64,000 nucleotides of DNA, from assembly GCA_902574705.1 (NCBI GenBank), contig CACGOM010000001.1:62001-126000 (forward strand), written 5' to 3'. Below are positions 1 to 8,744 of the stretch, piece after piece (position 1 is the first letter of the stretch; the number at the start of each line of letters is the position of its first letter). Position numbers and translations under genes: made by a program. A model generated the notes under the pieces. It had not been told where the DNA came from. It worked only from the letters and a program-made list of their open reading frames with translations, and did not search any database. The stretch is from an uncultured Pelagibacteraceae bacterium (lineage in GTDB: Bacteria; Pseudomonadota; Alphaproteobacteria; Pelagibacterales; Pelagibacteraceae).

Positions 1-1
1 A

Positions 2-1396
2 GAAAATAATAAACCATGGGCTGTAGTTCCAGAAGCAAGCGCTAAAGATGTTGATAAAGCAGTTAAATCAGCACAAAAAGCTTTTGAAGGAGAATGGTCT
101 AAAATATTACCTAGAGAAAGAGCTAAATATTTAAGAGCTATCGGTAGCAAACTTAGAGAGAATGCTGAGCTTTTAGGTAAAGTTGAAACAGTTGATACAG
201 GTAAACTTTACAGAGAAACATATAAACAAGCTCATTATATTGCTGAGTACTATGACTACTACGCAGGACTTGCAGATAAAATTGAAGGCACAGTTCTTCC
301 AATTGATAAACCAAATATTCAAGCTATTACAACTAGAATACCAATTGGAGTAATTGCTGCAATCGTTCCATGGAATTCTCAAATGTTTTTAACTGCAACT
401 AAACTTGCTCCAGCTCTTGCAATGGGAAATACTATTGTAATCAAAGCATCAGAACTTGCGCCAGCAACTATGTTTGAGTTTGCAAAATTAATTGAAGAAA
501 CAGGAATTCCGAAAGGAGTAGTAAATGTTATTACGGGTTTTGGTGATCCATGCGGTAAGGCTTTAACAACTCACAATTTAGTTGAAAAGGTTGCATTCAC
601 AGGTGGTCCTGAAACAGCAAGGCATATAATAAGAAATTCTGCAGAAAATTTATCAGAGGTTAGTTTGGAACTTGGTGGAAAAAGTCCAGTTGCAGTATTC
701 AACGATGCTCACCAGGAAAATGCAGTTAACGGAATTACTGCTGGAATTTTTGGTGCGTCTGGACAAAGTTGTATTGCTGGTTCAAGGTTGTATTTACAAA
801 AAGAAATTTATAATGAATTTTTAGATAAACTTACAGCTAGAGCAGAAAAAATAAAAATAGGAGCTCCAATGGATACAGATACAGAAATGGGACCATTAAG
901 TAATTTTAAACAATTAGAAATTATTGAAAAAAATATAAAATTAACTGTAGAGCAAGGTGGAAAAATTAAATGTGGTGGCAAAAGACATTCATATTCAAAT
1001 GAAGGATATTATTTTCCACCAACAATTATTGAATGTGATAATCATAATTTGCCGGCAGCTGAAAATGAATTATTTGGTCCAGTTTTATCAGTTATGAAAT
1101 TTGATACAGAAAAAGAAGTTATTGAAAAAATGAATGATAATCAGTTTGGATTATCTTCTGGAGTTTATACTAGTGATCTAGCCAGAGGATTAAGAGTTTC
1201 AAACGCAATTAGAGCAGGAATTACATTTGTTAATACTTATAGATTAATTTCACCATCAGCTCCATTTGGAGGGATTAAAGATAGTGGATATGGAAAAGAA
1301 GCAGGAATCGACTCAATTAAAGACTATACTAGAGTTAAAACTATTTGGTACTATACATCTGACGAACCAACACTTGATCCTTTTTCAATTAGATAG
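2..1396 (+). CDS. Aldehyde dehydrogenase family protein (5'-truncated by window edge)
   Basis: NAD(P)-dependent oxidation of an aldehyde to its acid; the substrate cannot be read from sequence. The reading frame is open from base 2 and gives 464 residues; family members are about 480-500, so roughly 20-30 N-terminal residues lie outside the window. Visible are the cofactor-binding PWN motif near residue 125, the general-base Glu in LELGGKSP (about residue 223) and the catalytic Cys in GQSCIAG (about 257). The C-terminal FGGIKDSGYG segment is also typical. The stop TAG overlaps the GTG of the next gene (TAGTG), so the two are probably co-translated. Betaine-aldehyde or semialdehyde dehydrogenase subtypes are possible but unproven. 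Confidence 0.93.
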   Translation, partial: ENNKPWAVVPEASAKDVDKAVKSAQKAFEGEWSKILPRERAKYLRAIGSKLRENAELLGKVETVDTGKLYRETYKQAHYIAEYYDYYAGLADKIEGTVLPIDKPNIQAITTRIPIGVIAAIVPWNSQMFLTATKLAPALAMGNTIVIKASELAPATMFEFAKLIEETGIPKGVVNVITGFGDPCGKALTTHNLVEKVAFTGGPETARHIIRNSAENLSEVSLELGGKSPVAVFNDAHQENAVNGITAGIFGASGQSCIAGSRLYLQKEIYNEFLDKLTARAEKIKIGAPMDTDTEMGPLSNFKQLEIIEKNIKLTVEQGGKIKCGGKRHSYSNEGYYFPPTIIECDNHNLPAAENELFGPVLSVMKFDTEKEVIEKMNDNQFGLSSGVYTSDLARGLRVSNAIRAGITFVNTYRLISPSAPFGGIKDSGYGKEAGIDSIKDYTRVKTIWYYTSDEPTLDPFSIR

Positions 1397-2253
1397 TGCC
1401 ATTTAAACATATTTTAGTTCTGCTTTTTATAATGGCTACACATGGAAGTGCCTTTCCAATAGCAAAACTTGCTCTTAACAATAATGTTCCACCAATTCTT
1501 ATGGCTTCTCTAAGGATGGGCATAGTAATGCTGCTATTAATTCCTTTTTGGAAATTTAAAATTCCAGACAAAAAATATCTTAAGTCACTTATTTTATTTT
1601 CAATTTCTATGGGTGTAATGGTCTATGTTTTTATGAATCTATCTTTAAAACATTCTTCATTTATTTCCCCAATAATAATTGGTGCTCAATTAGCTGTCCC
1701 CTTTGCTGTTTTATTAAGCGCAAAAATGATTGGAGAAAGTATTAGTGCAAAGAAATGGATGTATGTAATTTTGGCTTTTGTAGGAATTATAATTGTATTC
1801 TTTGATCCTGAATTAAAAAATAACTTACTTGGATTATTTTTTGCATCATTGATGGCTTTATTTTTTGCTATAGCTCAAGTCTATTCAAGACAATTGAAGG
1901 AATTAAGTCTTATAATATTAAATGCTTATACTGGCTTTTTTGGCTTCTTTGTTCTTATTGTTGTATCTTTTTTTGTAGAAGGTGAAGTGATTATTAATAT
2001 AAAAAATATTAATTTTAATTCTTGGATTTTAATTATTTATCAGGCTGTAATTGTTTCATTGTTTGCTCACATGTCTATGTTTTATTTGTATAAATTTTAT
2101 ACAGTAGGACAAATTTTTCCCTTCTACTCTTTATTTCCAATATTTGGGATCATTTTGACTTTTTTGATATTTGGTGAAATTCCAAGCCTATTATTTTTTA
2201 TAGGGAGCTTTATCGTTATAAGTTCTGTAATTTTGCTGCAAAAAACCAAATAA
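1396..2253 (+). CDS. EamA/DMT-superfamily transporter
   Basis: Inner-membrane carrier of the drug/metabolite transporter superfamily, which usually exports small metabolites or amino acids. The 285 residues form about ten hydrophobic helices with the internal duplication expected of two EamA repeats (residues roughly 5-135 and 145-280). The GTG start overlaps the stop of the aldehyde dehydrogenase by one base; the first ATG (36 bases further in) would remove the first helix, so GTG is preferred. Coupling to an aldehyde dehydrogenase suggests export or uptake of a related acid or amine, but that is inference. Confidence 0.85.
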   Translation: MPFKHILVLLFIMATHGSAFPIAKLALNNNVPPILMASLRMGIVMLLLIPFWKFKIPDKKYLKSLILFSISMGVMVYVFMNLSLKHSSFISPIIIGAQLAVPFAVLLSAKMIGESISAKKWMYVILAFVGIIIVFFDPELKNNLLGLFFASLMALFFAIAQVYSRQLKELSLIILNAYTGFFGFFVLIVVSFFVEGEVIINIKNINFNSWILIIYQAVIVSLFAHMSMFYLYKFYTVGQIFPFYSLFPIFGIILTFLIFGEIPSLLFFIGSFIVISSVILLQKTK

Positions 2254-2302
2254 AATAACCTATTGCTATTATTCTCAGATCCTATTTAATTTTGTTTTTA
2301 TA

Positions 2303-2316
2303 AATTGTTAACAATT
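2303..2316. promoter_or_regulatory. 14-bp perfect palindrome in front of the lone livK-like gene
   Basis: AATTGTTAACAATT is a perfect palindrome lying between a TATAAA -10-like hexamer (2299-2304) and the AAAGGA ribosome-binding site. Its position at a presumed transcription start is what an operator would have. No regulator is encoded next to it, and chance palindromes are commoner in AT-rich DNA. Confidence 0.4.
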
Positions 2317-2327
2317 AAAGGATAAAT

Positions 2328-3509
2328 ATGAAAAAATTAATTTTAGCTGCTTTTCTATTTGTGTCGACAATGTCAACAAATACTTTAGCAGATATTAAAA
2401 TGGGAATCATATTAGGATTTACAGGTCCAATTGAATCTCTAACTCCTGCCATGGCTGGTTCAGCTGAGCTTGCTTTTAAAGAAGCATCAGACTCAGGTAA
2501 ACTACTTGGTGGACAAAAGATATCAGTAGAAAGAGCAGATTCAACTTGTGTTGACTCTGCTGCTGCAACAACTGCCGCTGAAGGTTTAATTTCAAATGGC
2601 GTAGTTGCGATAATGGGAGCTGACTGTTCTGGAGTAACTGGTGCAATTGCAACTAATGTTGCTGTGCCAAACGGAGTAGTTATGATTTCACCTTCTGCTA
2701 CATCTCCAGGATTAACTGATCTAAATGATAATGGATATTTCTTTAGAACAGCTCCTTCAGATGCAAGAGGTGGACAAATTTTAGCTGACATAACAAAAGA
2801 CAGAAAAGTTAAAAGTGTTGCTATCACTTATACAAACAATGACTACGGTAAAGGTTTGGCAGATGTTTACAAAGCAGCTGTAGAAGCTCACGGTATCAAA
2901 GTAACAACTGTTGCTGCTCATGAAGATGGTAAAGCAGATTATTCAGCAGAAGTTGCTACACTTGCTTCAGCAGGTGGAGATGCAGTAGCTGTAATCGGTT
3001 ACATAGACCAAGGTGGTAAAGGAATAATTCAAGCATCTTTAGACTCAGGTGCGTTTGATGTATTTATTTTATCAGATGGTATGATCGGGGACTCATTAAC
3101 TGACAACTTTGGAAAAGCTCTAAATAAATCTTTCGGTTCTTTACCAGGATCAACTGGAAAAGGAGCTGGAGTATTTGCTGATGTAGCAAAAGCAGGTGGA
3201 ATAGATTCTTCTGGACCTTACACAGGTGAGTCTTACGATGCCGCTGCATTGATCACTTTAGCTATGCAAGCAGGTGGTAAAGCTGACAGAGCGACAATTC
3301 AACAAAATGTAATGGCAGTTGCTAATGCTCCTGGAAAAAAGATTTATCCAGGTGAATTAGGAAAAGCTTTAGATTTACTTGCAAAAGGTAAAGCTGTTAA
3401 CTACGAAGGTGCTACTGGAGTAGAATTTACTGATGTTGGAGAAGCTTTTGGTTCTTTCTTAGAAAAAGAAATCAAAGGTGGAAAATTTAAAACTAAAAAA
3501 CAAAGATAA
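2328..3509 (+). CDS. Branched-chain amino-acid-type ABC substrate-binding protein (LivK/LivJ family)
   Basis: Periplasmic ligand-binding protein of a HAAT-family ABC importer (amino acids or amides). It has 393 residues with an N-terminal signal peptide (KK, hydrophobic core, cleavage likely near residue 21 after TLA), then a type I periplasmic fold beginning IKMGIILGFTGPIESL, followed by GAIATNVAVP and YTNNDYGKGLADVYK segments. It has its own AAAGGA ribosome-binding site and terminator, and it converges on the minus-strand liv permease unit. It is therefore probably the binding protein for that unit, made as a separate, abundant monocistronic mRNA. The ligand is not identifiable from sequence. 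Confidence 0.9.
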   Translation: MKKLILAAFLFVSTMSTNTLADIKMGIILGFTGPIESLTPAMAGSAELAFKEASDSGKLLGGQKISVERADSTCVDSAAATTAAEGLISNGVVAIMGADCSGVTGAIATNVAVPNGVVMISPSATSPGLTDLNDNGYFFRTAPSDARGGQILADITKDRKVKSVAITYTNNDYGKGLADVYKAAVEAHGIKVTTVAAHEDGKADYSAEVATLASAGGDAVAVIGYIDQGGKGIIQASLDSGAFDVFILSDGMIGDSLTDNFGKALNKSFGSLPGSTGKGAGVFADVAKAGGIDSSGPYTGESYDAAALITLAMQAGGKADRATIQQNVMAVANAPGKKIYPGELGKALDLLAKGKAVNYEGATGVEFTDVGEAFGSFLEKEIKGGKFKTKKQR

Positions 3510-3523
3510 TATTTGATTTTAAA

Positions 3524-3551
3524 AACCCCAGCGAATTAAATCGCTGGGGTT
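3524..3551. terminator. Bidirectional rho-independent terminator
   Basis: An 11-bp perfect stem (AACCCCAGCGA paired with TCGCTGGGGTT) with a 6-nt loop ATTAAA. It is followed on the plus strand by a run of T and preceded by A residues that act as the T-run on the minus strand. It closes the livK-like gene and can also stop the convergent minus-strand liv unit. Confidence 0.95.
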
Positions 3552-3564
3552 TTTTTTATTTACA

Positions 3565-3633
3565 TTAAAAAATATATTTGTCTGCTAAATAAATAATAAG
3601 ACCAGCAGCTATTCCAATAAGAATATAGTACAA
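3565..3633 (-). CDS. Possible 22-residue single-span membrane peptide
   Basis: A short open frame starting TTG, with an AAGGA ribosome-binding sequence about 7 bases upstream, sits just after the thioredoxin-like gene. It encodes LYYILIGIAAGLIIYLADKYIF, essentially one transmembrane helix with a GxxAAG packing motif and a charged C-terminus (ADKYIF). It would be the last cistron of the proC-like/livGFHM unit, just before the bidirectional terminator. No known family is recognised. Evidence for expression is limited to the ribosome-binding site, the coding-like hydrophobicity and the position. Confidence 0.35.
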   Translation of the reverse strand: MYYILIGIAAGLIIYLADKYIF

Positions 3634-3634
3634 T

Positions 3635-4009
3635 TTAAATTCCTTTTTTAATTAAATCGTAAATTTTGTTTTTATTAGTTATACCCATTTCTCGAGCGAT
3701 TTCTTTATTATTTTTATATACTGCTATAGTTGTCCAATAATCTATTTTTAAAAACTCTGCTATTTCTGGGTTTTCAGTTTGTTCATAAAAATAAAATAAG
3801 ACGTCGTTAAAATCATTTATCGCACTCTTAAATACTTTAGTTTGAGCTTTGCAAGTTGAACAATATTTATTCCATGAATTAACAACAATAGTTTTGCCAT
3901 CATTTTGGGCTTTTTTAAAATCTTCTATAGTAAAATTGGTGTCTTTTTCAAATGCCAATAAATTTGTTGATATTATTATAAATATTAAAGTTAATAATAT
4001 TTTTTTCAT
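3635..4009 (-). CDS. Secreted thioredoxin-like protein, CSTC active site
   Basis: A 124-residue protein with an N-terminal signal peptide or anchor (residues 1-19) and a thioredoxin fold. The redox motif CSTC is at residues 50-53 inside WNKYCSTCKAQ, and a short C-terminal GITNKNKIYDLI helix follows. It should act in the periplasm as a thiol-disulfide protein, perhaps reducing or isomerising cysteines. It begins 3 bases after the end of livM in the same direction, so it is probably co-transcribed with the transporter. CSTC differs from the classical CGPC, and the partner is unknown. Confidence 0.75.
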   Translation of the reverse strand: MKKILLTLIFIIISTNLLAFEKDTNFTIEDFKKAQNDGKTIVVNSWNKYCSTCKAQTKVFKSAINDFNDVLFYFYEQTENPEIAEFLKIDYWTTIAVYKNNKEIAREMGITNKNKIYDLIKKGI

Positions 4010-4012
4010 AAT

Positions 4013-5383
4013 TTATTGCTTTATAATTTTTTCAGGTAATATTCCCTGTGGTCTATAACGCATGATAAGTAATACCCCAATTCCAATCATCAAAAATCTA
4101 AAGTAAGGAGCGCTTTCAATTAAATGAACTTTTAAAGCATTTGTTTCTGGTAAGTGTGCAGTAAAAAAATTAATTAAAAATAAAGCTATTGGTGCTGCCT
4201 CAACCCATAAAAACCAAACCACAAAACCTCCAAGTATGGCGCCAAAATTATTTCCAGTTCCACCCACTATAACCATTACCCAAATAACAAAAGTGTATCT
4301 CATGGGTCTATAACTTCCTGGCGTAAACAATCCATCATTTGTTACCATCATAGCTCCTGCTAAACCAACTACTGCTGATCCTAAAATAAAAATTAAAAGA
4401 TGTTCTTTAACAACATTTTTTCCCATAGCACTTGCTGCTTCTTCATTATCCCTTATTGCTCTCATTTTTCTTCCCCATGGTGAATATAAAGCTTTTTGTG
4501 TTACGATTAATAATATTATAACTACAGTTAAAAAAAGGCCGGCCATGCAAAGTTTTACATATACAGACGACGCATCAATTACCAACTGTTTTAAAACATC
4601 TTGTCTTTCTGAAATCGTATCGATAACTTTTAATTTGCCTGAATTAAATTTTTCTACTAAATTTATAAACCATGGCGAAGTTTGAAGATCAATTTCATAT
4701 GGAACAGGTCTTTTTAAACCAATTACATTTTTAACTCCTCTAGCCAACCAATCCTCATGTTTAATTATAGAAACCACAATTTCAGCAATTAACAAGGTAG
4801 CTATTGCTAAATAGTCTGCTCTTAAACCAAGAGCAATTTTTCCAATTACATAAGCTAATCCGCCAGCAAAAAATGCTCCCACTATCCAAGAAAATAATAT
4901 TGGCATTCCTAAGCCACCTAAGAAACCTGTCTTAGCTGGTTCAACTGCTTCGATACTCTCAATTCCCGGCCCAGCTAATAATCTAATTAGCAGCAAACCA
5001 ATTAATATAATACCTGCTATTAAATAACTTCTTTTTTTTGATTTTTGAAATTTTTTTAATATATAACGAATTGAAACAATCATAGCTACTACAACGCCTA
5101 ATGAGCCTATCATATTTATTCCACCTGCTTTCCATGCCTCGGGTACTGGTGCAACAGAGACAAGAACTACAGCTAGTCCACCTAATGCGGTATAACCCAT
5201 AATTCCAAAATTAATTAAACCTGCATATCCCCATTGAATATTTGCACCAATTGTCATAACTGCTGAAATTAAACAATAATTTAAAATAGAAAGAGCTTGT
5301 GACCATGATTGAAATATTCCCACTAAAATAATTAGTGTAAACATTATAATATAAGCTGTTACTACATTTAGATACTGCTTCAT
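4013..5383 (-). CDS. livM: HAAT-family ABC transporter permease, LivM type (enlarged)
   Basis: Inner-membrane permease subunit of a branched-chain-amino-acid-type importer. At 456 residues it is well above the about 300-360 usual for LivM. The extra length lies in a loop or helix insertion around residues 105-165 and a polar segment around residues 225-265. The conserved core is intact, including GYAGLINFGI near the N-terminus, the coupling region MRAIRDNEEAASAMG and the VGGTGNNFGAILGG motif. It overlaps livH by four bases (ATGA), which indicates translational coupling. Confidence 0.9.
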   Translation of the reverse strand: MKQYLNVVTAYIIMFTLIILVGIFQSWSQALSILNYCLISAVMTIGANIQWGYAGLINFGIMGYTALGGLAVVLVSVAPVPEAWKAGGINMIGSLGVVVAMIVSIRYILKKFQKSKKRSYLIAGIILIGLLLIRLLAGPGIESIEAVEPAKTGFLGGLGMPILFSWIVGAFFAGGLAYVIGKIALGLRADYLAIATLLIAEIVVSIIKHEDWLARGVKNVIGLKRPVPYEIDLQTSPWFINLVEKFNSGKLKVIDTISERQDVLKQLVIDASSVYVKLCMAGLFLTVVIILLIVTQKALYSPWGRKMRAIRDNEEAASAMGKNVVKEHLLIFILGSAVVGLAGAMMVTNDGLFTPGSYRPMRYTFVIWVMVIVGGTGNNFGAILGGFVVWFLWVEAAPIALFLINFFTAHLPETNALKVHLIESAPYFRFLMIGIGVLLIMRYRPQGILPEKIIKQ

Positions 5384-6390
5384 AATCTCAACCCTTTAAA
5401 TATTCCTGATGGTCTAAATAGTAATACAATTACTAAAATAGAGAACGACACAGCAAATTTATAATCTGTGGAAAGTAACTGCATTAATGAATTTGGTTCA
5501 AGACTTTCTGGAAGTATATAAGTAAAAAACTTTTTATAAGCGTAGGTTATTAATATTTCTCCAAAAGCTACTACATAACCTCCTAAAAATGCTCCTAATG
5601 GATTTCCAATTCCTCCAACAATTGCTGCAGCAAATATTGGTAGCATATTATTAAAATACACAAATGGTTTATAGCTTTTGTCTAAGCCATACAAAACTCC
5701 TCCAACAGTTGCTAATATACCAGCTATAACCCAGGTTAATAGCACAACCTTTTTTGGATCTATTCCTGATAATAAAGCAAGGTCTTCATTATCAGAGTAG
5801 GCCCTCATACTTGTTCCAGTTTTAGTTTTGTTTAGAAACCAAAACATTATTGAAACAACAATTATAGTGATAACTATTGTAATTGCTTGAGTTGATTTAA
5901 TTGTTAAACCCTCATTCAATCCTGTCATTTCTTTAAACTCTGTAGCTTTCAAAATAAATTTTTCTCCATCTAAAAATCTTCTGTCAAAAGGTCCAATAAT
6001 AATTCTTATAATAGCTTGTGTAACAAACATTACACCAACACTCACCATAGCAAGTACTACAGGTGGGCTTTTTTTTATCCTATAATAACTAAAAACAAAT
6101 TTATCTATAGATAGCATGTATAAAATCATCATAATAACTGCAAAGGGAATAGTTAATAATGCTGTAGGCAAAAAACCAAAATTTACTCCAAGTGACTGAA
6201 AGTAAAATGTTAGCAATACAGCAAACATCGTTCCAAAAGACATCATGTCTCCTGTTGCAAAATTTGCGAACCTTAAAACACCATAAATTAATGTTACAAA
6301 AATTGCTCCTAATGCAAGTTGAGAACCATAACTAAGTGCGGGAATTATTGTATAGTTAAGAAGTAAAATTATTGCGTTCAAAAAATCCAT
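5380..6390 (-). CDS. livH: HAAT-family ABC transporter permease, LivH type
   Basis: The second membrane subunit of the same importer, 336 residues and about eight to nine hydrophobic helices. Family landmarks are GVLRFANFATGDMMSFG near the N-terminus, the cytoplasmic coupling segment MRAYSDNEDLALLSGID, and GGIGNPLGAFLGGYVVA. The start lies one base past the livF stop, and the stop overlaps livM by four bases. Confidence 0.92.
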   Translation of the reverse strand: MDFLNAIILLLNYTIIPALSYGSQLALGAIFVTLIYGVLRFANFATGDMMSFGTMFAVLLTFYFQSLGVNFGFLPTALLTIPFAVIMMILYMLSIDKFVFSYYRIKKSPPVVLAMVSVGVMFVTQAIIRIIIGPFDRRFLDGEKFILKATEFKEMTGLNEGLTIKSTQAITIVITIIVVSIMFWFLNKTKTGTSMRAYSDNEDLALLSGIDPKKVVLLTWVIAGILATVGGVLYGLDKSYKPFVYFNNMLPIFAAAIVGGIGNPLGAFLGGYVVAFGEILITYAYKKFFTYILPESLEPNSLMQLLSTDYKFAVSFSILVIVLLFRPSGIFKGLRL

Positions 6391-6391
6391 A

Positions 6392-7099
6392 TTAACCTCC
6401 TAAAAAAGACCTCCTTACTTCTGAGTCTTGGAGTAATTCTTGTCCAGATCCTTCAAATTTATTTTGTCCAGTAACTAAAACATATCCTCTATCTGATATG
6501 CTTAAAGCTTGTTTTGCGTTTTGTTCTACCATTATAATTGCAACATTAGTTTTTTTAACTTTTATTATATGTTGGAATAGCTCTTCCATCACGATTGGCG
6601 AGACTCCAGCCGTAGGTTCATCTAACATTAAAACCGAAGGTCTAATCATTAAAGCTCTTCCCAAAGCTACTTGTTGTCTTTGGCCTCCAGATAATTCTCC
6701 AACAACTTGAGATTTTTTTTCGTTTAGTATTGGAAATAGTTCATAGATTTCATCAATAACTTTATTAACATCGTCTTCTCTTAAGAATGCTCCAACCTCT
6801 AAATTTTCTTTTACCGTCAAGTCAGCAAAAACATTTCTTGTTTGAGGAACAAAAGAAATTCCTGCTTTAACTCTATCTTGTGGTGATAAATTTGTAATGT
6901 CCTTGCCATCAATTGATATTGAACCAGTCTTGAGTTTCAATAAACCTAACATTGCTTTCATCGCTGTAGATTTTCCTGCACCATTAGGTCCTAAGATTGC
7001 AACAATCTCACCTTTATTTACATTTATTGAACAAGAACTTATGATATCAGGACCATTTCCATAACCTGCTGTCATCTTACTTCCCTCAAAAAATGCCAT
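6392..7099 (-). CDS. livF: HAAT-family ABC transporter ATPase, LivF type
   Basis: An ATP-binding subunit of 235 residues with Walker A GPNGAGKST at 37-45, signature LSGGQRQQ near residue 137, and Walker B VLMLDEPTAGVSP. It pairs with LivG to power the LivH/LivM permease. Its ATG overlaps the livG stop by one base (TAATG). The length and the MVEQNAKQAL tail before the last strand are typical of LivF rather than LivG. Confidence 0.93.
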   Translation of the reverse strand: MAFFEGSKMTAGYGNGPDIISSCSINVNKGEIVAILGPNGAGKSTAMKAMLGLLKLKTGSISIDGKDITNLSPQDRVKAGISFVPQTRNVFADLTVKENLEVGAFLREDDVNKVIDEIYELFPILNEKKSQVVGELSGGQRQQVALGRALMIRPSVLMLDEPTAGVSPIVMEELFQHIIKVKKTNVAIIMVEQNAKQALSISDRGYVLVTGQNKFEGSGQELLQDSEVRRSFLGG

Positions 7100-7896
7100 T
7101 AATTTTTTTCTCCATTATTTTCATTTCCTCTTCCAAGATAACTTTCAATTACTTTTTCATTTTTTTTAACTTCTTCAGGACTTCCTTCAAATAAAACAGC
7201 GCCGTCAGACATTACAATTACGGGGTCACACATTCTGCTTATAAAATCCATATCATGCTCAATCATGCAGAAAGTATAGTTTTTCTCCTTATTTAATCTC
7301 AATATTGCTGTACCAAGATCTTTTAAAAGAGTTCTATTAACACCTGCCCCTACCTCATCTAGTAGAACAATTTTTGCATCAACCATCATTGTTCTCCCAA
7401 GTTCTAACAGTTTTTTTTGACCCCCTGATAAATTTCCAGCTAATTCATTTGCTAAATGTCTTAGGTTTAAAAATTCAACTACATCATAAGCTTTTGCTCG
7501 AATATTCTCCTCTTCTTTCTTTATTAACGAAGGTTTTAAGAATGCATTTACCAAATTTTCACCAGATTGATTTCCAGGAACCATCATCAAATTTTCTAAA
7601 ACAGTTAAATTTGTAAACTCATGAGCTATTTGAAAAGTTCTCAATAAACCTTTTGAAAATAATTCGTATGATGGGATCTCAGTTATATTTTCATTATTAA
7701 ATATTACTTTTCCTGAGTTTGGTTTTAAATTCCCTGCGATGAGGTTAAATAATGTAGATTTGCCTGATCCATTTGGTCCTATAATGCCAGTGATTGAACC
7801 TTTTTTTATATTTAGCGAGCATTCAGATACTGCTGCAAGACCCCCAAAATATTTTGTTAATTTTTCAACCTTAAGAATGTCAGCATTTTGTACCAT
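7099..7896 (-). CDS. livG: HAAT-family ABC transporter ATPase, LivG type
   Basis: An ATP-binding subunit of 265 residues with Walker A GPNGSGKST at 40-48, signature LSGGQKKLLELGR and Walker B KIVLLDEVGAGVN. The usual EPTAG is here EVGAG, so a Val replaces the Pro beside the catalytic Glu. This substitution is visible in the sequence and its effect is unknown. The C-terminal extension after IEHDMDFISRMCDPVIVM marks the LivG type. It starts 2 bases after the proC-like stop. Confidence 0.92.
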   Translation of the reverse strand: MVQNADILKVEKLTKYFGGLAAVSECSLNIKKGSITGIIGPNGSGKSTLFNLIAGNLKPNSGKVIFNNENITEIPSYELFSKGLLRTFQIAHEFTNLTVLENLMMVPGNQSGENLVNAFLKPSLIKKEEENIRAKAYDVVEFLNLRHLANELAGNLSGGQKKLLELGRTMMVDAKIVLLDEVGAGVNRTLLKDLGTAILRLNKEKNYTFCMIEHDMDFISRMCDPVIVMSDGAVLFEGSPEEVKKNEKVIESYLGRGNENNGEKN

Positions 7897-7898
7897 TA

Positions 7899-8669
7899 TT
7901 ATTTTCTTTTAAGTCTTGATAGAATATTTTTTGATGTAATATTTAGTTTTTGATAAAAATTTAATTTTTTTAATTCTTTTAAAGCCTGTTCATTTAAACC
8001 TTTTGGCGTTTGAGATTTTTTTACTAATTCTTTTAGATTTTTATATTTATTTTGACTAGCATTGATTGATAAGCCTAAAAATAATGAAGTTATATAATTT
8101 TCAGCCTCAGTTTTACTAAGCCCTCTTTTTTTTAACCAGGATGAAAGGTGATTTAGAATTTCATAATATGGTGCCATAATTGATGACATAGTCCAAAAAT
8201 TTAATGATAATTTTTCATTTTTAATCTCGATTGTTTTTCCAATTTTATCAAAAAAAATTTTTACTTTTTTATTTGGTGGAAAAATAGGTACTGGACCAAC
8301 TCCAAGAGCGATTGGCGGTAGTGGTATTGCTCTAACTATTATGTTTTTAGTTTTTATATATTTCTTAAGTTCATTTAATTTTATGGTTGAAATAAAACTT
8401 ATTATTATTTGATTTTTTTTAAATTTAAGATCTTTTATAATTTTTTTACCTACGTTTGGTGTAATGCTTAAAAATATCCAATTAGATTTATTAATAATAT
8501 CTTGATTGTTATCTAAAATTTTAATTTTCGAACTTTTCTTTTTAAGTGAAGATGAAATTTTAAGGTTTCTTTTTGAGAGTAAAATCGATTTATATTTTAT
8601 TTTTGAAGCTAAAATACCTGTGACTACTGCCTTAGTTATTTCACCTGTTCCTATGAAACCTAAATTCAT
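7899..8669 (-). CDS. Pyrroline-5-carboxylate reductase-like NAD(P) oxidoreductase
   Basis: A 256-residue protein opening with the Rossmann motif LGFIGTGEITKAVVTGI and continuing with STIKLNELKKYI and RAIPLPPIALG, which correspond to the ProC fold. ProC makes proline from pyrroline-5-carboxylate. The C-terminal dimerisation helix is divergent: the usual GSGPAY segment is replaced by MSSIMAPYYEIL. The enzyme may therefore act on a related imine rather than be a housekeeping ProC. It is the first gene of the unit that continues into livGFHM with 2-base spacing, so its substrate may be linked to the imported compound (inference). Confidence 0.7.
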   Translation of the reverse strand: MNLGFIGTGEITKAVVTGILASKIKYKSILLSKRNLKISSSLKKKSSKIKILDNNQDIINKSNWIFLSITPNVGKKIIKDLKFKKNQIIISFISTIKLNELKKYIKTKNIIVRAIPLPPIALGVGPVPIFPPNKKVKIFFDKIGKTIEIKNEKLSLNFWTMSSIMAPYYEILNHLSSWLKKRGLSKTEAENYITSLFLGLSINASQNKYKNLKELVKKSQTPKGLNEQALKELKKLNFYQKLNITSKNILSRLKRK

Positions 8670-8692
8670 TTTTATAGATTAATTTATGCAAA

Positions 8693-8725
8693 AAAAAAGG
8701 CCAGCATTTTATTGCTGGCCTTTTT
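8693..8725. terminator. Rho-independent terminator of the outer-membrane protein gene
   Basis: The stem GGCCAGCA/TGCTGGCC (8699-8706 with 8713-8720) has loop TTTTAT and is flanked by A-runs on the left and T-runs on the right, so it works on either strand. On the minus strand it lies directly after the barrel-protein gene and before the proC-like gene, separating the two transcripts. Confidence 0.93.
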
Positions 8726-8744
8726 AATTCTATAATTTACTTAA

